Source: Caballeronia sp. SEWSISQ10-4 2 (GTDB lineage: Bacteria; Pseudomonadota; Gammaproteobacteria; Burkholderiales; Burkholderiaceae). From it: a DNA stretch of 64,000 nt. This document shows positions 9,831 through 19,493 of this stretch, piece by piece (position 1 is the stretch's first letter; each line of letters starts with the position of its first letter). The DNA is taken from assembly GCF_030464885.1 (NCBI RefSeq), contig NZ_JALPRJ010000009.1:62001-126000 (forward strand), written 5' to 3'. The position numbers and the translations under genes are program-made. The notes beneath the pieces are model-generated. The model did no database searches. It saw only the letters and a list, made by a program, of their open reading frames with translations, and was not told the DNA's origin.

Positions 9831-10487
9831 ATGACGACCAAAAAGACTACGTTGAAATCCGTGTTCGCGACCGGCCTGCTGGTGCTGGTGCCGCTCGCCA
9901 TCACCTTATGGGTGATCGGGCTCGTGATCGGAACCATGGACCAGACGCTCCTGCTGCTGCCTGAATCCTGGCAGCCTGAGCGGCTCTTCGGCTTTCATCT
10001 GCCGGGCCTCGGCGCCGTGCTAACGCTCGCCTTCATTTTCGTCGTGGGCTTGCTCACGCAGAACTTCGTCGGCCAGAAACTGGTCGAGTGGTGGAATGTG
10101 ATCGTGCGTCACATTCCCGTGGTCGGACCGCTGTATACCAGCGTCAAACAAGTGTCGGACACGTTGCTCTCCAGCAGCGGCAACGCGTTCCGCAAGGCGC
10201 TGCTGATCCGGTACCCGCATTCGGGGTCGTACACCATCGGGTTCCTGACGGGCATTCCCGGTGGCGACGTAGTCAATCACCTGACCGAAGAACATGTGAG
10301 TGTCTACGTGCCGACCACGCCGAATCCCACCTCGGGCTTCTTCCTGATGGTGCCGAAAAGCGAAGTCATCGAGCTCGACATGTCTGTCGATGCTGCGTTG
10401 AAGTACATCGTGTCAATGGGAGTAGTCGCGCCGTCCATGCCGCAAGCGCAGGCCGCGCCGCGTCGCCCCGTCGATCCGCCGCTGTAA
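9831..10487 (+). CDS. DUF502 family membrane protein
   Basis: 218 residues. Two N-terminal membrane segments are visible (about residues 9-33, FATGLLVLVPLAITLWVIGLVIG, and 59-82, LPGLGAVLTLAFIFVVGLLTQNFVG). The DUF502 signature IPVVGPLYTSVKQVSDTL, the SYTIGFLTG region and FFLMVPKSEVIELDMSVDAALKYIVSMG follow. The family is widespread and uncharacterised at the biochemical level. It lies upstream of aspS (77 bp), a conserved pairing in Burkholderiaceae. The 195-bp gap before it (9636-9830) holds no recognisable gene. Confidence 0.88.
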   Translation: MTTKKTTLKSVFATGLLVLVPLAITLWVIGLVIGTMDQTLLLLPESWQPERLFGFHLPGLGAVLTLAFIFVVGLLTQNFVGQKLVEWWNVIVRHIPVVGPLYTSVKQVSDTLLSSSGNAFRKALLIRYPHSGSYTIGFLTGIPGGDVVNHLTEEHVSVYVPTTPNPTSGFFLMVPKSEVIELDMSVDAALKYIVSMGVVAPSMPQAQAAPRRPVDPPL

Positions 10488-10564
10488 TGCCGGCGCGCTG
10501 CGAACAGCGCTTTGAGCTTGTTCGCGTGCGCCGTTGATCAATGAATAACGAAAGACACAACATC

Positions 10565-12367
10565 ATGTCGATGAGATCTGAATACTGCGGTCTGGTGACC
10601 GAAGCCTTGCTGGGCCAAAGCGTTTCGCTGTGCGGCTGGGTACATCGCCGGCGCGATCATGGCGGCGTTATTTTTATCGATTTGCGCGACCGCGAGGGCC
10701 TCGTGCAGGTCGTATGCGACCCGGATCGCGCTGAAATGTTCAAAATCGCCGAAGGCGTGCGCGGCGAGTTTTGCGTGCAGGTGAAGGGCGTCGTGCGCGC
10801 TCGTCCGGAAGGCACGGCGAACGCCGGGCTGACGAGCGGCAAGATTGAAGTGCTGTGCCATGAGCTGAATGTGCTGAACCCATCGGTCACGCCGCCGTTC
10901 CAGCTCGACGACGACAACCTCTCCGAAACCACGCGCCTCACGCACCGCGTGCTCGACCTGCGCCGTCCGCAGATGCAGCAGAACCTGCGCTTGCGGTATC
11001 GCGTGGCTATTGAAGTGCGCAAGTACCTGGACGCGCAGGGTTTTATCGATATTGAAACGCCGATGCTCACCAAGAGCACGCCCGAAGGCGCGCGCGATTA
11101 CCTGGTGCCGTCGCGTACGAATCCGGGTCAGTTCTTCGCGCTGCCGCAGTCGCCGCAACTGTTCAAGCAGTTGCTGATGGTGGCGAACTTCGATCGCTAC
11201 TATCAGATCGTGAAATGTTTCCGCGACGAAGATTTGCGCGCCGATCGTCAGCCGGAATTCACGCAGATCGACTGCGAAACGTCGTTTTTGACGGAACAGG
11301 AAATCCGCGATCTGTTCGAAGCGATGATCCGTCACGTTTTCAAGGAAACGATCAACGTCTCGCTCGACGAGAAATTCCCGGTCATGCTGTATTCGGAAGC
11401 CATGCGCCGCTTCGGGTCGGACAAGCCGGATCTGCGCGTGAAGCTGGAATTCGCCGATCTGACGGACGCTGTTCGCGATGTCGACTTCAAGGTCTTCAGC
11501 ACGCCGGCAAACTCGAAGGACGGCCGCGTGGCGGCGTTGCGCGTGCCGAAGGGCGCGGATCTGTCGCGTGGGGATATCGACGGGTACACGGAATTCGTGC
11601 GCATTTACGGCGCGAAGGGTCTGGCTTGGATCAAGGTCAACGACGCGACGAAGGGCCGTGACGGCCTGCAAAGCCCGATCGTGAAGAACCTGCACGAAGC
11701 CGCGATCGCCGCGATCATGGAACGTACGGGTGCGCAGGACGGTGACATCATTTTCTTCGCAGCGGATCGCGCGAAAGTGGTCAACGACAGCTTGGGCGCG
11801 TTGCGTCTGAAGATCGGTCATTCGGAGTTCGGCCGCGCGAACGGGCTGTTCGAATCGGGCTGGAAGCCGCTGTGGGTGACTGACTTTCCGATGTTCGAAT
11901 TCGACGAAGAAGACAACCGCTACGTGGCCGCGCATCATCCGTTCACGAGCCCGAAGGACGAGCACCTGGAATACCTGGAAACGGATCCGGGCCGTTGTCT
12001 GGCCAAGGCCTATGACATGGTGCTGAACGGCTGGGAAATCGGCGGCGGATCGGTGCGGATCTATCAGGAAGAAGTGCAGAGCAAGGTATTCCGCGCGCTC
12101 AAGATCAGTGCTGAAGAGGCGCGGATCAAGTTCGGCTTCCTGCTCGACGCGCTGCAGTACGGCGCGCCGCCGCATGGTGGTATTGCGTTCGGGCTGGACC
12201 GGATCGTCACGATGATGGCGGGCGCCGATTCCATCCGCGACGTGATCGCGTTCCCGAAGACGCAGCGCGCGACCGACTTGCTGACCCAGGCGCCGAGCGA
12301 AGTGGACGAGAAGCAGTTGAAGGAACTGCACATTCGTTTGCGTGCGCCGGAGCAGAAGGTGCAGTAA
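10565..12367 (+). CDS. aspS: Aspartate--tRNA ligase
   Basis: 600 residues from the ATG that begins MSMRSEYCG; an ATG 24 bp upstream is possible but precedes the conserved N-terminus. The order is that of bacterial AspRS: OB-fold anticodon-binding domain ([23 protein letters not shown]), class II catalytic core, and inserted GAD domain (about 280-410). Class II motifs are [18 protein letters not shown] (motif 2) and [16 protein letters not shown] (motif 3), with LPQSPQ as the aspartate-site flexible element. In bacteria lacking AsnRS the enzyme also charges tRNA-Asn; that cannot be judged from this window. Confidence 0.97.
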   Translation: MSMRSEYCGLVTEALLGQSVSLCGWVHRRRDHGGVIFIDLRDREGLVQVVCDPDRAEMFKIAEGVRGEFCVQVKGVVRARPEGTANAGLTSGKIEVLCHELNVLNPSVTPPFQLDDDNLSETTRLTHRVLDLRRPQMQQNLRLRYRVAIEVRKYLDAQGFIDIETPMLTKSTPEGARDYLVPSRTNPGQFFALPQSPQLFKQLLMVANFDRYYQIVKCFRDEDLRADRQPEFTQIDCETSFLTEQEIRDLFEAMIRHVFKETINVSLDEKFPVMLYSEAMRRFGSDKPDLRVKLEFADLTDAVRDVDFKVFSTPANSKDGRVAALRVPKGADLSRGDIDGYTEFVRIYGAKGLAWIKVNDATKGRDGLQSPIVKNLHEAAIAAIMERTGAQDGDIIFFAADRAKVVNDSLGALRLKIGHSEFGRANGLFESGWKPLWVTDFPMFEFDEEDNRYVAAHHPFTSPKDEHLEYLETDPGRCLAKAYDMVLNGWEIGGGSVRIYQEEVQSKVFRALKISAEEARIKFGFLLDALQYGAPPHGGIAFGLDRIVTMMAGADSIRDVIAFPKTQRATDLLTQAPSEVDEKQLKELHIRLRAPEQKVQ

Positions 12368-12412
12368 GCACCGCTCGACAAACCGCAAGCGGTAACCCGC
12401 TTGCGATATCCG

Positions 12413-12449
12413 AAACGAAAAAGGCGCCTAGTGCGCCTTTTTCGTTTTT
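12413..12449 (+). terminator. Intrinsic terminator after aspS
   Basis: AACGAAAAAGGCGC pairs with GCGCCTTTTTCGTT over a short loop and ends in a T-run, 46 bp after the aspS stop. It separates aspS from the nudB-clsB pair. Confidence 0.88.
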
Positions 12450-12499
12450 TAGGTTACATTCTTCGGCCAGCTTCCACGAATGGCCGCACCGTTTCCACC

Positions 12500-12976
12500 A
12501 TGCCCAAGCCGCCAAAAATCCCCGAATCCGTCCTTGTCGTCATCCACACGCCCGAAATGGACGTGCTCGTCATCGAGCGTGCCGACCGGCCGGGTTTCTG
12601 GCAGTCCGTGACGGGCTCGAAAGATCACATCGATGAACCGATAGCCCTGACTGCCGCGCGCGAAGTGGCTGAGGAAACCGGGATCGTGATTGGCAGCCCA
12701 ACCGTGCCGGAACGCTCGCTGATCGACTGGCATCATCAGATTGAATACGACATCTATCCCGAATGGCGGCATCGGTATGCCGAAGGCGTTGTGCGCAACG
12801 TAGAGCACCAGTTCAGCCTGCTCGTGCCGCATTGCGTGGAGGTGACCCTCGCGCCGCGCGAGCACACCGCGTTTCTCTGGCTGCCGTTCCGGGAGGCGGC
12901 GGCGAAGTGTTTTTCATCGTCAAATCGTGAGGCGATCCTGCAATTGCCCGAGCGCCTCGCGGAGCACAACCGGTGA
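12500..12976 (+). CDS. nudB: Dihydroneopterin triphosphate diphosphatase (Nudix)
   Basis: 158 residues from ATG 12500. The FWQSVTGS segment before the Nudix box is characteristic of NudB, which removes pyrophosphate from dihydroneopterin triphosphate in folate synthesis. The Nudix helix is present as AAREVAEETGI. The spacing from the leading Gly to the first Glu is one residue longer than the strict consensus. The gene lies between aspS and a phospholipase-D-type gene; its TGA overlaps the GTG start of the latter, so the two are translationally coupled. A farther upstream in-frame start falls in the aspS terminator and is rejected. Confidence 0.9.
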   Translation: MPKPPKIPESVLVVIHTPEMDVLVIERADRPGFWQSVTGSKDHIDEPIALTAAREVAEETGIVIGSPTVPERSLIDWHHQIEYDIYPEWRHRYAEGVVRNVEHQFSLLVPHCVEVTLAPREHTAFLWLPFREAAAKCFSSSNREAILQLPERLAEHNR

Positions 12977-14253
12977 TCGGTTTCGGCGCGCCCAAACGCC
13001 GGTTCGCCAGACTCAAGCAAGCCCTGTTTCGCGGGCGTCGCCCGGGTCGGCTGTGCTTCACCATCCACAACACGGTGCGGCTGTTCAAAACAGGCGAGGA
13101 ATTTTTCCCGGCGCTGATCGAACGTATCGACGCCGCGAAGCTCGACGTTTCGCTCGAAACCTATATCTTCAGCGACGACACCGCCGGCCGCGCCATTTCC
13201 ACGGCATTGATGAACGCAGCCCGACGCGGCGTGCACGTGCGGGTGATCACGGACGGCATCGGCACCACGAAACTTCCGCTCTTCGATGAATGGGCGCGGG
13301 CGAACGTCGAACACCGGGTATACAACCCGCATCTGTTCGGGCAGCTTGGATTCTCGCGGACGCATCGGAAGCTGGCGGTGATCGATCGCCACATTGCGTT
13401 TTGCGGCGGCATCAATATTGTCGATGACTTCGAGCAGAATGGCGTCCGCCTCGATCATCCACGCTGGGATTTCGCCATGGAAGCGCAAGGCCCGGTAGTG
13501 TCGGACGTGCGTGAAGCCTTCGATCTCCAATGGCAGCGGATTCGCCTCGGCGTAAAGCCACGGGCATCGCGGCCGCCGGATCAGACTGATGAGCCGGGGG
13601 CCTCGGCGAGAACCAACCGGCGCGCATTGCGTGCGCGTCTGCGAGCGCGGCGCGGCCTGATCCACGCGGTCGATCAGCCGTGTGTGGCGTTCGTCGCCCG
13701 CGATAACCTCGTCAACCGGCGCGCAATCGAAAAGGCGTATCTCGCAGCGATTTCGCACGCGAAAAAGGAGGTGATGCTCGCGAATCCGTATTTCATGCCG
13801 GGGCGCAAGCTGCGCCGGGCGCTGGCCCGTGCCGCGCAGCGCGGCGTGCGCGTCACGCTGGTGATCGGCAGGAAGGAGTTTGTCGCACTCGACTACGCCA
13901 CGCCATTTTTGTATCGCAATCTGCTGAAGTTCGGCGTGCGGATCGCGGAATACGAGAAAACCATCCTGCACGGCAAGGTGGCGGTGGTCGATTCGAACTG
14001 GGCGACGGTCGGATCGTCGAATCTGGACGCCTTGAGCCTCGTGCTGAACAACGAGGCGAACATGGTTCTGGTGAACCATGAGAACGAGATCGTGAAGCTG
14101 CGCGATGCGATCCTGGACGCTTTCCACGACGGCCGGCCGATCACCGTCGAGCAATACGCGGCGCGTCCGGTTGGTGAGCGTTTGCTTAACTGGCTGGCTT
14201 ACAACGCGTATCGCACGATGATGAAAATGCTCACCATCGGCCGCTACGATTGA
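12973..14253 (+). CDS. clsB: Phospholipase D superfamily protein, cardiolipin synthase B-like
   Basis: 426 residues with two HKD motifs, H131-x-K133-x4-D138 (HRKLAVID) and H333-x-K335-x4-D340 (HGKVAVVD), each followed by the usual Gly/Asn/Ser elements (GGINIVDDF; GSSNLD). This is the soluble ClsB-like type lacking N-terminal membrane helices, which condenses phospholipids to cardiolipin. A basic segment (about 195-229, many Arg) separates the two halves. The GTG start at 12973 overlaps the nudB stop by 4 bp. The symbol is by family resemblance; substrate preference cannot be read from the sequence. Confidence 0.85.
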   Translation: MIGFGAPKRRFARLKQALFRGRRPGRLCFTIHNTVRLFKTGEEFFPALIERIDAAKLDVSLETYIFSDDTAGRAISTALMNAARRGVHVRVITDGIGTTKLPLFDEWARANVEHRVYNPHLFGQLGFSRTHRKLAVIDRHIAFCGGINIVDDFEQNGVRLDHPRWDFAMEAQGPVVSDVREAFDLQWQRIRLGVKPRASRPPDQTDEPGASARTNRRALRARLRARRGLIHAVDQPCVAFVARDNLVNRRAIEKAYLAAISHAKKEVMLANPYFMPGRKLRRALARAAQRGVRVTLVIGRKEFVALDYATPFLYRNLLKFGVRIAEYEKTILHGKVAVVDSNWATVGSSNLDALSLVLNNEANMVLVNHENEIVKLRDAILDAFHDGRPITVEQYAARPVGERLLNWLAYNAYRTMMKMLTIGRYD

Positions 14254-14398
14254 TGTGAAGATGCGCCGCGCGGTCAAACCCGGGCAGCCCCGACTGGCCG
14301 CTCACCTATAAACCGGGACAAACTAAGACTCGTCCTATGGACGTTGCAAAAGTTAGACCCCGATTTCTAATAAAAAGCTTGTCTCATGAACGGCTACC

Positions 14399-14424
14399 TA
14401 TAATAATAGTACGGCCGTTCGATT
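14399..14424 (+). promoter_or_regulatory. Candidate promoter -10 and TetR operator upstream of the first TetR gene
   Basis: A perfect TATAAT (14399-14404) is followed immediately by AATAGTACGGCCGTTCGATT (14405-14424). That 20-mer matches its own reverse complement at 16 positions, around the perfect core ACGGCCGT. A dyad at the transcription start, 13 bp before the TetR ATG, is the usual geometry for autorepression. A -35 box is not convincing. Confidence 0.5.
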
Positions 14425-14437
14425 TTATTTCGATTAC

Positions 14438-15055
14438 ATGAAAACGGTAAAAATCATGCGAAAAGGCGAACAGACACGAGTCGCGATCCTCGACGCCGCG
14501 TTGGACCTGGCAAGCCGGGATGGACTCGAGGGCTTGACGATCGGCTTGCTGGCCGAGCGGATGCAGATGAGCAAGAGCGGCGTGTTCGCGCATTTCGGCT
14601 CGCGCGAGGATCTTCAGGTGGAGGTGGTGAAGGAATATCACCGTCGCTTTGAAGACGAAGTGTTCTACCCGAGCCTGCGCGAAGCACGCGGTTTGCCGCG
14701 TTTGCGTTCAATGCTGGCGCGCTGGATGGAAAAGCGCATTGAGGAAGTGACAACGGGCTGTATCTACATCAGCGGCGCGGTGGAGTACGACGATCGCGCC
14801 GACAGTGCGGTCCGCGAGCAACTCGTGCACAGCGTGACGACCTGGCGGGCGGCGCTGACGCGGGCGATTAAACAGGCGCAGGACGAAGGGCATTTGCGAG
14901 CGGACACGGATCCGGCGCTGATGTTGTTTGAACTCTATAGCTTCACGCTCGGCCTGCATCATGATGCGCGTTTCCTGCACTTGCCGGATGCCGTGCAACT
15001 GACGCGGGACGCGCTGGAAAAAACGATTGTTTCGTATCAAAGCAACGGCCGCTAG
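14438..15055 (+). CDS. TetR/AcrR family transcriptional regulator, probably of the adjacent beta-oxidation genes
   Basis: 205 residues. The N-terminal helix-turn-helix is LTIGLLAERMQMSKSGVFAHFGSREDLQ (about 33-60), canonical for TetR. The C-terminal ligand domain resembles the YbiH/TetR_C_11 type, with GCIYISGAVEYDDR and a C-terminal LFELYSFTLGLHHDARFL helix. An alternative start is Met7. The gene is 68 bp upstream of, and co-directional with, an acyl-CoA dehydrogenase, so it is a plausible acyl-CoA-responsive repressor of the fatty acid cluster. That role is inferred from position only. A candidate operator lies directly before the gene. Confidence 0.88.
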   Translation: MKTVKIMRKGEQTRVAILDAALDLASRDGLEGLTIGLLAERMQMSKSGVFAHFGSREDLQVEVVKEYHRRFEDEVFYPSLREARGLPRLRSMLARWMEKRIEEVTTGCIYISGAVEYDDRADSAVREQLVHSVTTWRAALTRAIKQAQDEGHLRADTDPALMLFELYSFTLGLHHDARFLHLPDAVQLTRDALEKTIVSYQSNGR

Positions 15056-15123
15056 GCGTCGGACGAATCGGCAGATTTGGCGGCGAGCAAGGCTCAAGCT
15101 TCCTGGACACTTGGAGAAGAAAA

Positions 15124-16911
15124 ATGGGACAGTACACAGCGCCGCTGCGTGACATGCAATTCGTCTTGCACGAACTGCTCAATGTGGAAGCCGAGGTCAA
15201 GAACATGCCGAAGCATGCAGACCTCGACGCCGATACCATCAATCAGGTTCTTGAAGAAGCCGGCAAGTTTTGCGCCGAGGTGCTTTTCCCGCTGAACCAG
15301 GTTGGCGACCGCGAAGGCTGCACATACGAAGGCGATGGCATCGTGCGTACGCCGGCGGGTTTCAAGGAAGCCTACAAGCAATACGTGGAAGCAGGCTGGC
15401 CGGCGCTGGGTTGCGATCCGGAATACGGCGGCCAGGGCTTGCCTGCGTTCGTGAACAACGCGCTGTTCGAAATGCTGAACTCGGCGAATCAGGCCTGGAC
15501 GATGTACCCGGGCCTGTCACACGGCGCGTACGAATGCGTGCATGCGCACGGCGCGCCTGAGTTGCAAAAGACGTATCTGCCGAGACTCGTCGATGGCACC
15601 TGGACCGGCACCATGTGCCTGACCGAACCGCATTGCGGCACGGACCTGGGAATGCTGCGTACCAAGGCCGAGCCGAACAGTGACGGTTCCTACGCCATCA
15701 GCGGCACGAAGATTTTCATCTCGAGCGGCGAGCATGATCTGGCCGAGAACATTGTGCATCTGGTGCTGGCTCGTTTGCCGGGTGCGCCGAATGGCACGAA
15801 GGGCATTTCGCTTTTCATCGTGCCGAAGTTCATTCCTACGGACGCCGGCGCTCCGGGTGAACGCAATGGCGTGAAGTGCGGTTCCATCGAACACAAGATG
15901 GGCATTCACGGCAATTCCACTTGCGTGATCAATCTGGACAGCGCGAAGGGCTGGCTTGTCGGTGAGCCGAACAAGGGCTTGAACGCCATGTTCGTGATGA
16001 TGAACGCGGCGCGTCTCGGCGTTGGCATGCAAGGGCTCGGGCTGACGGAAATCGCGTATCAGAACTCGCTCGTGTACGCGAAGGAACGCTTGCAAATGCG
16101 TTCGCTGACCGGTCCGAAAGCGCCGGAGAAAGCCGCTGATCCGATCATCGTGCATCCGGATGTGCGGCGCATGCTGCTCACGCAAAAGGCCTATGCCGAA
16201 GCGGGCCGCGCGTTCACGTATTGGGCTGCGCTGAACATCGACAAGGAACTGTCTCACGCCGATGAATCTGCGCGCAAAGACGCTGCCGATCTCGTCGCGC
16301 TGCTCACGCCGGTGATCAAGGCGTTCCTCACGGACAACGCGTTCGAAGGCACGAACATGGGCATGCAAATCTATGGCGGCCACGGCTTCATCTCCGAATG
16401 GGGCATGGAGCAATACGTACGCGATGCCCGCATCAACATGATCTACGAAGGCACGAATTCGATTCAGGCTTTGGATCTGCTCGGCCGCAAGATTCTCGGC
16501 GACATGGGCGCGAAGCTGAAGAAGTTCGGCAAGCTCGTGACGGATTTTGTCGAGCAGGAAGGCGTGAAGCCGGAGATGCAGGAGTTCATCAACCCGCTCG
16601 CGGATATCGGTGACAAAGTGCAGAAGCTGACCATGGAAATCGGCATGAAGGCGATGCAGAACCCGGACGAAGTCGGCGCGGCGGCCGTGCCTTATATGCG
16701 CACTGTCGGGCATCTGGTGTTCTCGTATTTCTGGGCACGCATGGCGCGTATCGCGCTGGACAAGGAAGCCGAAGGCGACCCGTTCTACAAAGCGAAGCTC
16801 GCCACCGCGCGGTTCTACTTCGCCAAGCTGCTGCCTGAAACGGCATCGACGATTCGTGCTGCGCGCGCCGGATCGAAGACGCTGATGGACTACGACGAAG
16901 CCTTGTTCTAG
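15124..16911 (+). CDS. Acyl-CoA dehydrogenase (long form with C-terminal extension)
   Basis: 595 residues. FAD-dependent acyl-CoA dehydrogenase catalysing the first step of beta-oxidation. Motifs include TGTMCLTEPHCGTDLGMLRTKA and YAISGTKIFISSGEHD, and the C-terminal FAD segment QIYGGHGFISEWGMEQYVRDARINMIYEGTNSIQALDLLGRK, where the EGTN stretch precedes the catalytic-base region of this subclass. The extra C-terminal ~130 residues mark the long type also seen in DmdC-like and FadE5-like enzymes. Chain-length specificity cannot be read. GGAGAAGAAAA precedes the ATG. It heads the cluster with the FadN-like, thiolase and hydratase genes. Confidence 0.93.
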   Translation: MGQYTAPLRDMQFVLHELLNVEAEVKNMPKHADLDADTINQVLEEAGKFCAEVLFPLNQVGDREGCTYEGDGIVRTPAGFKEAYKQYVEAGWPALGCDPEYGGQGLPAFVNNALFEMLNSANQAWTMYPGLSHGAYECVHAHGAPELQKTYLPRLVDGTWTGTMCLTEPHCGTDLGMLRTKAEPNSDGSYAISGTKIFISSGEHDLAENIVHLVLARLPGAPNGTKGISLFIVPKFIPTDAGAPGERNGVKCGSIEHKMGIHGNSTCVINLDSAKGWLVGEPNKGLNAMFVMMNAARLGVGMQGLGLTEIAYQNSLVYAKERLQMRSLTGPKAPEKAADPIIVHPDVRRMLLTQKAYAEAGRAFTYWAALNIDKELSHADESARKDAADLVALLTPVIKAFLTDNAFEGTNMGMQIYGGHGFISEWGMEQYVRDARINMIYEGTNSIQALDLLGRKILGDMGAKLKKFGKLVTDFVEQEGVKPEMQEFINPLADIGDKVQKLTMEIGMKAMQNPDEVGAAAVPYMRTVGHLVFSYFWARMARIALDKEAEGDPFYKAKLATARFYFAKLLPETASTIRAARAGSKTLMDYDEALF

Positions 16912-16924
16912 GCCTCTTTTGCAC

Positions 16925-16961
16925 TGCGCCGCGTTTTAGGTGGTTCAAAAAACGCGGCGCA
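16925..16961 (+). promoter_or_regulatory. Intercistronic hairpin, acyl-CoA dehydrogenase to FadN-like gene
   Basis: TGCGCCGCGTTTT (16925-16937) and AAAACGCGGCGCA (16949-16961) form a perfect 13-bp stem with an 11-nt loop. No T-run follows on the + strand, so it is not a standard terminator. It is a candidate mRNA processing or stability element inside the operon. Confidence 0.7.
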
Positions 16962-16995
16962 TCGTCTTACCGAATACCTCTCCCGGAGACACAAC

Positions 16996-19431
16996 GTGAG
17001 CAATCTGAACATACGCAAGGTGGCTGTGCTCGGCGCCGGCGTGATGGGCGCGCAGATCGCTGCGCACCTGATCAACGCCCAGGTGCCGGTCCTGCTGTTC
17101 GACCTGCCGGCCAAGGAAGGTCCGAAGAACGGCATCGCGTTGAAAGCGATCGAGAATCTGAAGAAGCTGTCGCCCGCGCCATTCGGCGTGAAAGACGACG
17201 CGCAATACATTCAACCGGCGAATTACGACGACGACATCGAGAAGCTGCGGGACTGCGATCTCGTGATCGAAGCAATCGCCGAGCGCATGGACTGGAAGCA
17301 CGATCTGTACAAGAAGGTGTCGCCGTATATCGGTGCGAAGGCGATTTTCGCGACCAATACGTCGGGGCTGTCGATCACGGAGTTGTCGAACGGTTTCTCC
17401 GACGAACTCAAGGCGCGTTTTTGCGGTGTGCACTTCTTCAATCCGCCGCGCTACATGCATTTGGTCGAACTGATTCCCACCGATACCACCCAGCCGCAGA
17501 TCCTCGATCAGCTCGAAACGTTCCTGACGAGCGTGGTTGGCAAGGGTGTCGTGCGCGCGAAGGACACGCCGAATTTCATCGCGAATCGGGTGGGTATTTT
17601 CTCGATTCTCGCGGTGATCGCCGAAGCGGAGAAGTTCGGACTGCGTTTCGATGAAGTCGATGACCTCACCGGCGCGCGTCTCGGCCGCGCTAAATCGGCG
17701 ACATTCCGCACGGCGGATGTGGTCGGTCTCGACACGATGGCGCACGTCATCAAGACGATGCAGGACAACCTGCCCGACGATCCCTTCTTTCCGCTGTACG
17801 AAACGCCGGCGGTTCTTGCAGGCTTGGTGAAGAACGGCGCGCTGGGCCAGAAGTCGGGCGCGGGGTTCTACAAGAAAGAAGGCAAAGCGATCAAGGTGCT
17901 GGACCCGAAGACGGGAACATACGTCGATGGCGGCAGCAAGGCGGACGAACTCGTCGGCCGCATCTTGAAACGCCCACCGGCGGAACGCCTGAAGCTGCTG
18001 CGCGAATCGGAGCATCCACAAGCGCAGTTCCTGTGGTCCATTTTCCGCGATGTGTTCCATTACATCGGTGTACATCTTGAATCCGTCGCAGACAATGCCC
18101 GCGATATCGATCTCGCGATCCGCTGGGGTTTCGGCTGGAACGAAGGTCCGTTCGAAGGCTGGCAATCGGCTGGCTGGACGCAAGTGGCGAAGTGGGTGCA
18201 GGAAGATATCGATGCAGGCAGGGCGTTGTCGAAAGCGCCGTTGCCTTCATGGGTTTTCGACGGTCCCGTCGCGGAAAAGGGCGGCGTGCATACGGCTGAA
18301 GGATCGTGGTCGCCTGCATCGAAGAGTTTTGTGCCGCGTTCATCGCTCGACGTTTATAAGAAGCAGGTTTTTCGCGCGCCGCTGGCAGGTGAAACGGGCG
18401 TCGATCCGAAGACCTATGGCAAGACGCTGTTCGAAACCGACGCCGTACGTGCGTGGGTCGATGATCGCGCGGGCGAGGACGATGTCGTCATCGTGTCGTT
18501 CAAAAGCAAGATGAACACGATCGGACCGTCTGTGATCGAAGGTCTGACGAAAGCGATCGAGCTCGCCGAAGCCGATTACAAGGGCGTCGTGATCTGGCAG
18601 ACGTCCGCGTTGAAGCTCGGCAATCCGGGCGGCGCGTTCTCGGCCGGCGCGAACCTTGAAGAAGCGATGCCCGCGTTCATGATGGGCGGAGCGAAGGGTA
18701 TCGAGCCGTTCGTGAAGATGTTCCAGCAAGGCATGTTGCGCGTGAAGTATGCGAGCGTGCCGGTGGTAGCGGCTGTGTCGGGCATCGCGCTCGGCGGCGG
18801 TTGCGAACTCGCGCTGCACTCGGCGAAGCGTGTTGCGCACATCGAAAGCTATATGGGCCTGGTGGAAGTGGGCGTGGGTCTCGTGCCGGCGGGCGGAGGT
18901 TTGAAGGAAGCGGCGTTGCGTGCGGCGACCGCGGCCAGTGCAGTGAACGCGACCAGCGATCTTTTGAAATTCCTGCAGAAATCGTTTGAAAACGCGGCGA
19001 TGGCGAAGGTTTCCGCCTCCGCGTTGGAAGCACGCGCGATGGGGTATCTGAAGCCATCGGATACGGTTGTTTTCAACGTCCATGAATTGCTTGATATCGC
19101 GAAGAAGGAGGCGCGCGCTTTGAGCGCTGCCGGTTATCGCGCGCCGTTGCGTGCCACGCAAATCCCCGTAGCAGGACGTTCGGCGATCTCGACCATCAAG
19201 GCGTCGCTGGTGAACATGCGCGATGGCCGTTTCATCAGCGATCACGATTTCCTGATTGCGAGCCGTATCGCGGAAGCGGTGTGCGGCGGCGATGTGGAAG
19301 CAGGCAGTCTCGTCGATGAAGAATGGCTGCTGACGCTCGAACGTCGTGCGTTCGTTGACCTTCTCGGCACTGCCAAGACGCAGGAACGGATCATGGGCAT
19401 GTTGCAGACCGGCAAGCCGGTTCGTAACTAA
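16996..19431 (+). CDS. Bifunctional 3-hydroxyacyl-CoA dehydrogenase / enoyl-CoA hydratase (FadN-type order)
   Basis: 811 residues. The NAD-binding dehydrogenase domain comes first (GAGVMG at residues 13-18, then FCGVHFFNPPRYMHLVELIP and KDTPNFIANRVG). The crotonase domain is C-terminal (about 490-720, with FSAGANLEE and VAAVSGIALGGGCELALHSAKRVA). This order is the reverse of E. coli FadB and matches the FadN type found with FadA and FadE in Bacillus. It performs the hydration and NAD-linked oxidation steps of beta-oxidation. The crotonase Glu region (GLVEVGVGLVPAGGG) is present. It lies between the dehydrogenase and thiolase genes with strong hairpins in both flanking gaps. Confidence 0.93.
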   Translation: MSNLNIRKVAVLGAGVMGAQIAAHLINAQVPVLLFDLPAKEGPKNGIALKAIENLKKLSPAPFGVKDDAQYIQPANYDDDIEKLRDCDLVIEAIAERMDWKHDLYKKVSPYIGAKAIFATNTSGLSITELSNGFSDELKARFCGVHFFNPPRYMHLVELIPTDTTQPQILDQLETFLTSVVGKGVVRAKDTPNFIANRVGIFSILAVIAEAEKFGLRFDEVDDLTGARLGRAKSATFRTADVVGLDTMAHVIKTMQDNLPDDPFFPLYETPAVLAGLVKNGALGQKSGAGFYKKEGKAIKVLDPKTGTYVDGGSKADELVGRILKRPPAERLKLLRESEHPQAQFLWSIFRDVFHYIGVHLESVADNARDIDLAIRWGFGWNEGPFEGWQSAGWTQVAKWVQEDIDAGRALSKAPLPSWVFDGPVAEKGGVHTAEGSWSPASKSFVPRSSLDVYKKQVFRAPLAGETGVDPKTYGKTLFETDAVRAWVDDRAGEDDVVIVSFKSKMNTIGPSVIEGLTKAIELAEADYKGVVIWQTSALKLGNPGGAFSAGANLEEAMPAFMMGGAKGIEPFVKMFQQGMLRVKYASVPVVAAVSGIALGGGCELALHSAKRVAHIESYMGLVEVGVGLVPAGGGLKEAALRAATAASAVNATSDLLKFLQKSFENAAMAKVSASALEARAMGYLKPSDTVVFNVHELLDIAKKEARALSAAGYRAPLRATQIPVAGRSAISTIKASLVNMRDGRFISDHDFLIASRIAEAVCGGDVEAGSLVDEEWLLTLERRAFVDLLGTAKTQERIMGMLQTGKPVRN

Positions 19432-19442
19432 CGCGTGCATGG

Positions 19443-19477
19443 GATCAGAGTAGGGCGCTAAAGCGCCAACTCTGATC
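19443..19477 (+). promoter_or_regulatory. Intercistronic hairpin, FadN-like gene to thiolase gene
   Basis: GATCAGAGT (19443-19451) pairs with ACTCTGATC (19469-19477), and inside them GGCGCT pairs with AGCGCC over a 2-nt turn. The 15 pairs are interrupted only by a small AG/A internal loop. No T-run follows; it ends 17 bp before the thiolase ATG and close to its ribosome-binding site (ACAGGAG). Confidence 0.7.
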
Positions 19478-19493
19478 GACACAGGAGCTGCAA

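Noticed and set aside
10538..12388. A 616-codon antisense frame opposite aspS
   Set aside because: Composition is Arg/His/Val-rich with no domain; aspS on the other strand is complete and canonical.
12401..12499. Upstream in-frame start for nudB
   Set aside because: It would be translated from within the aspS terminator and adds a basic segment absent from NudB proteins.
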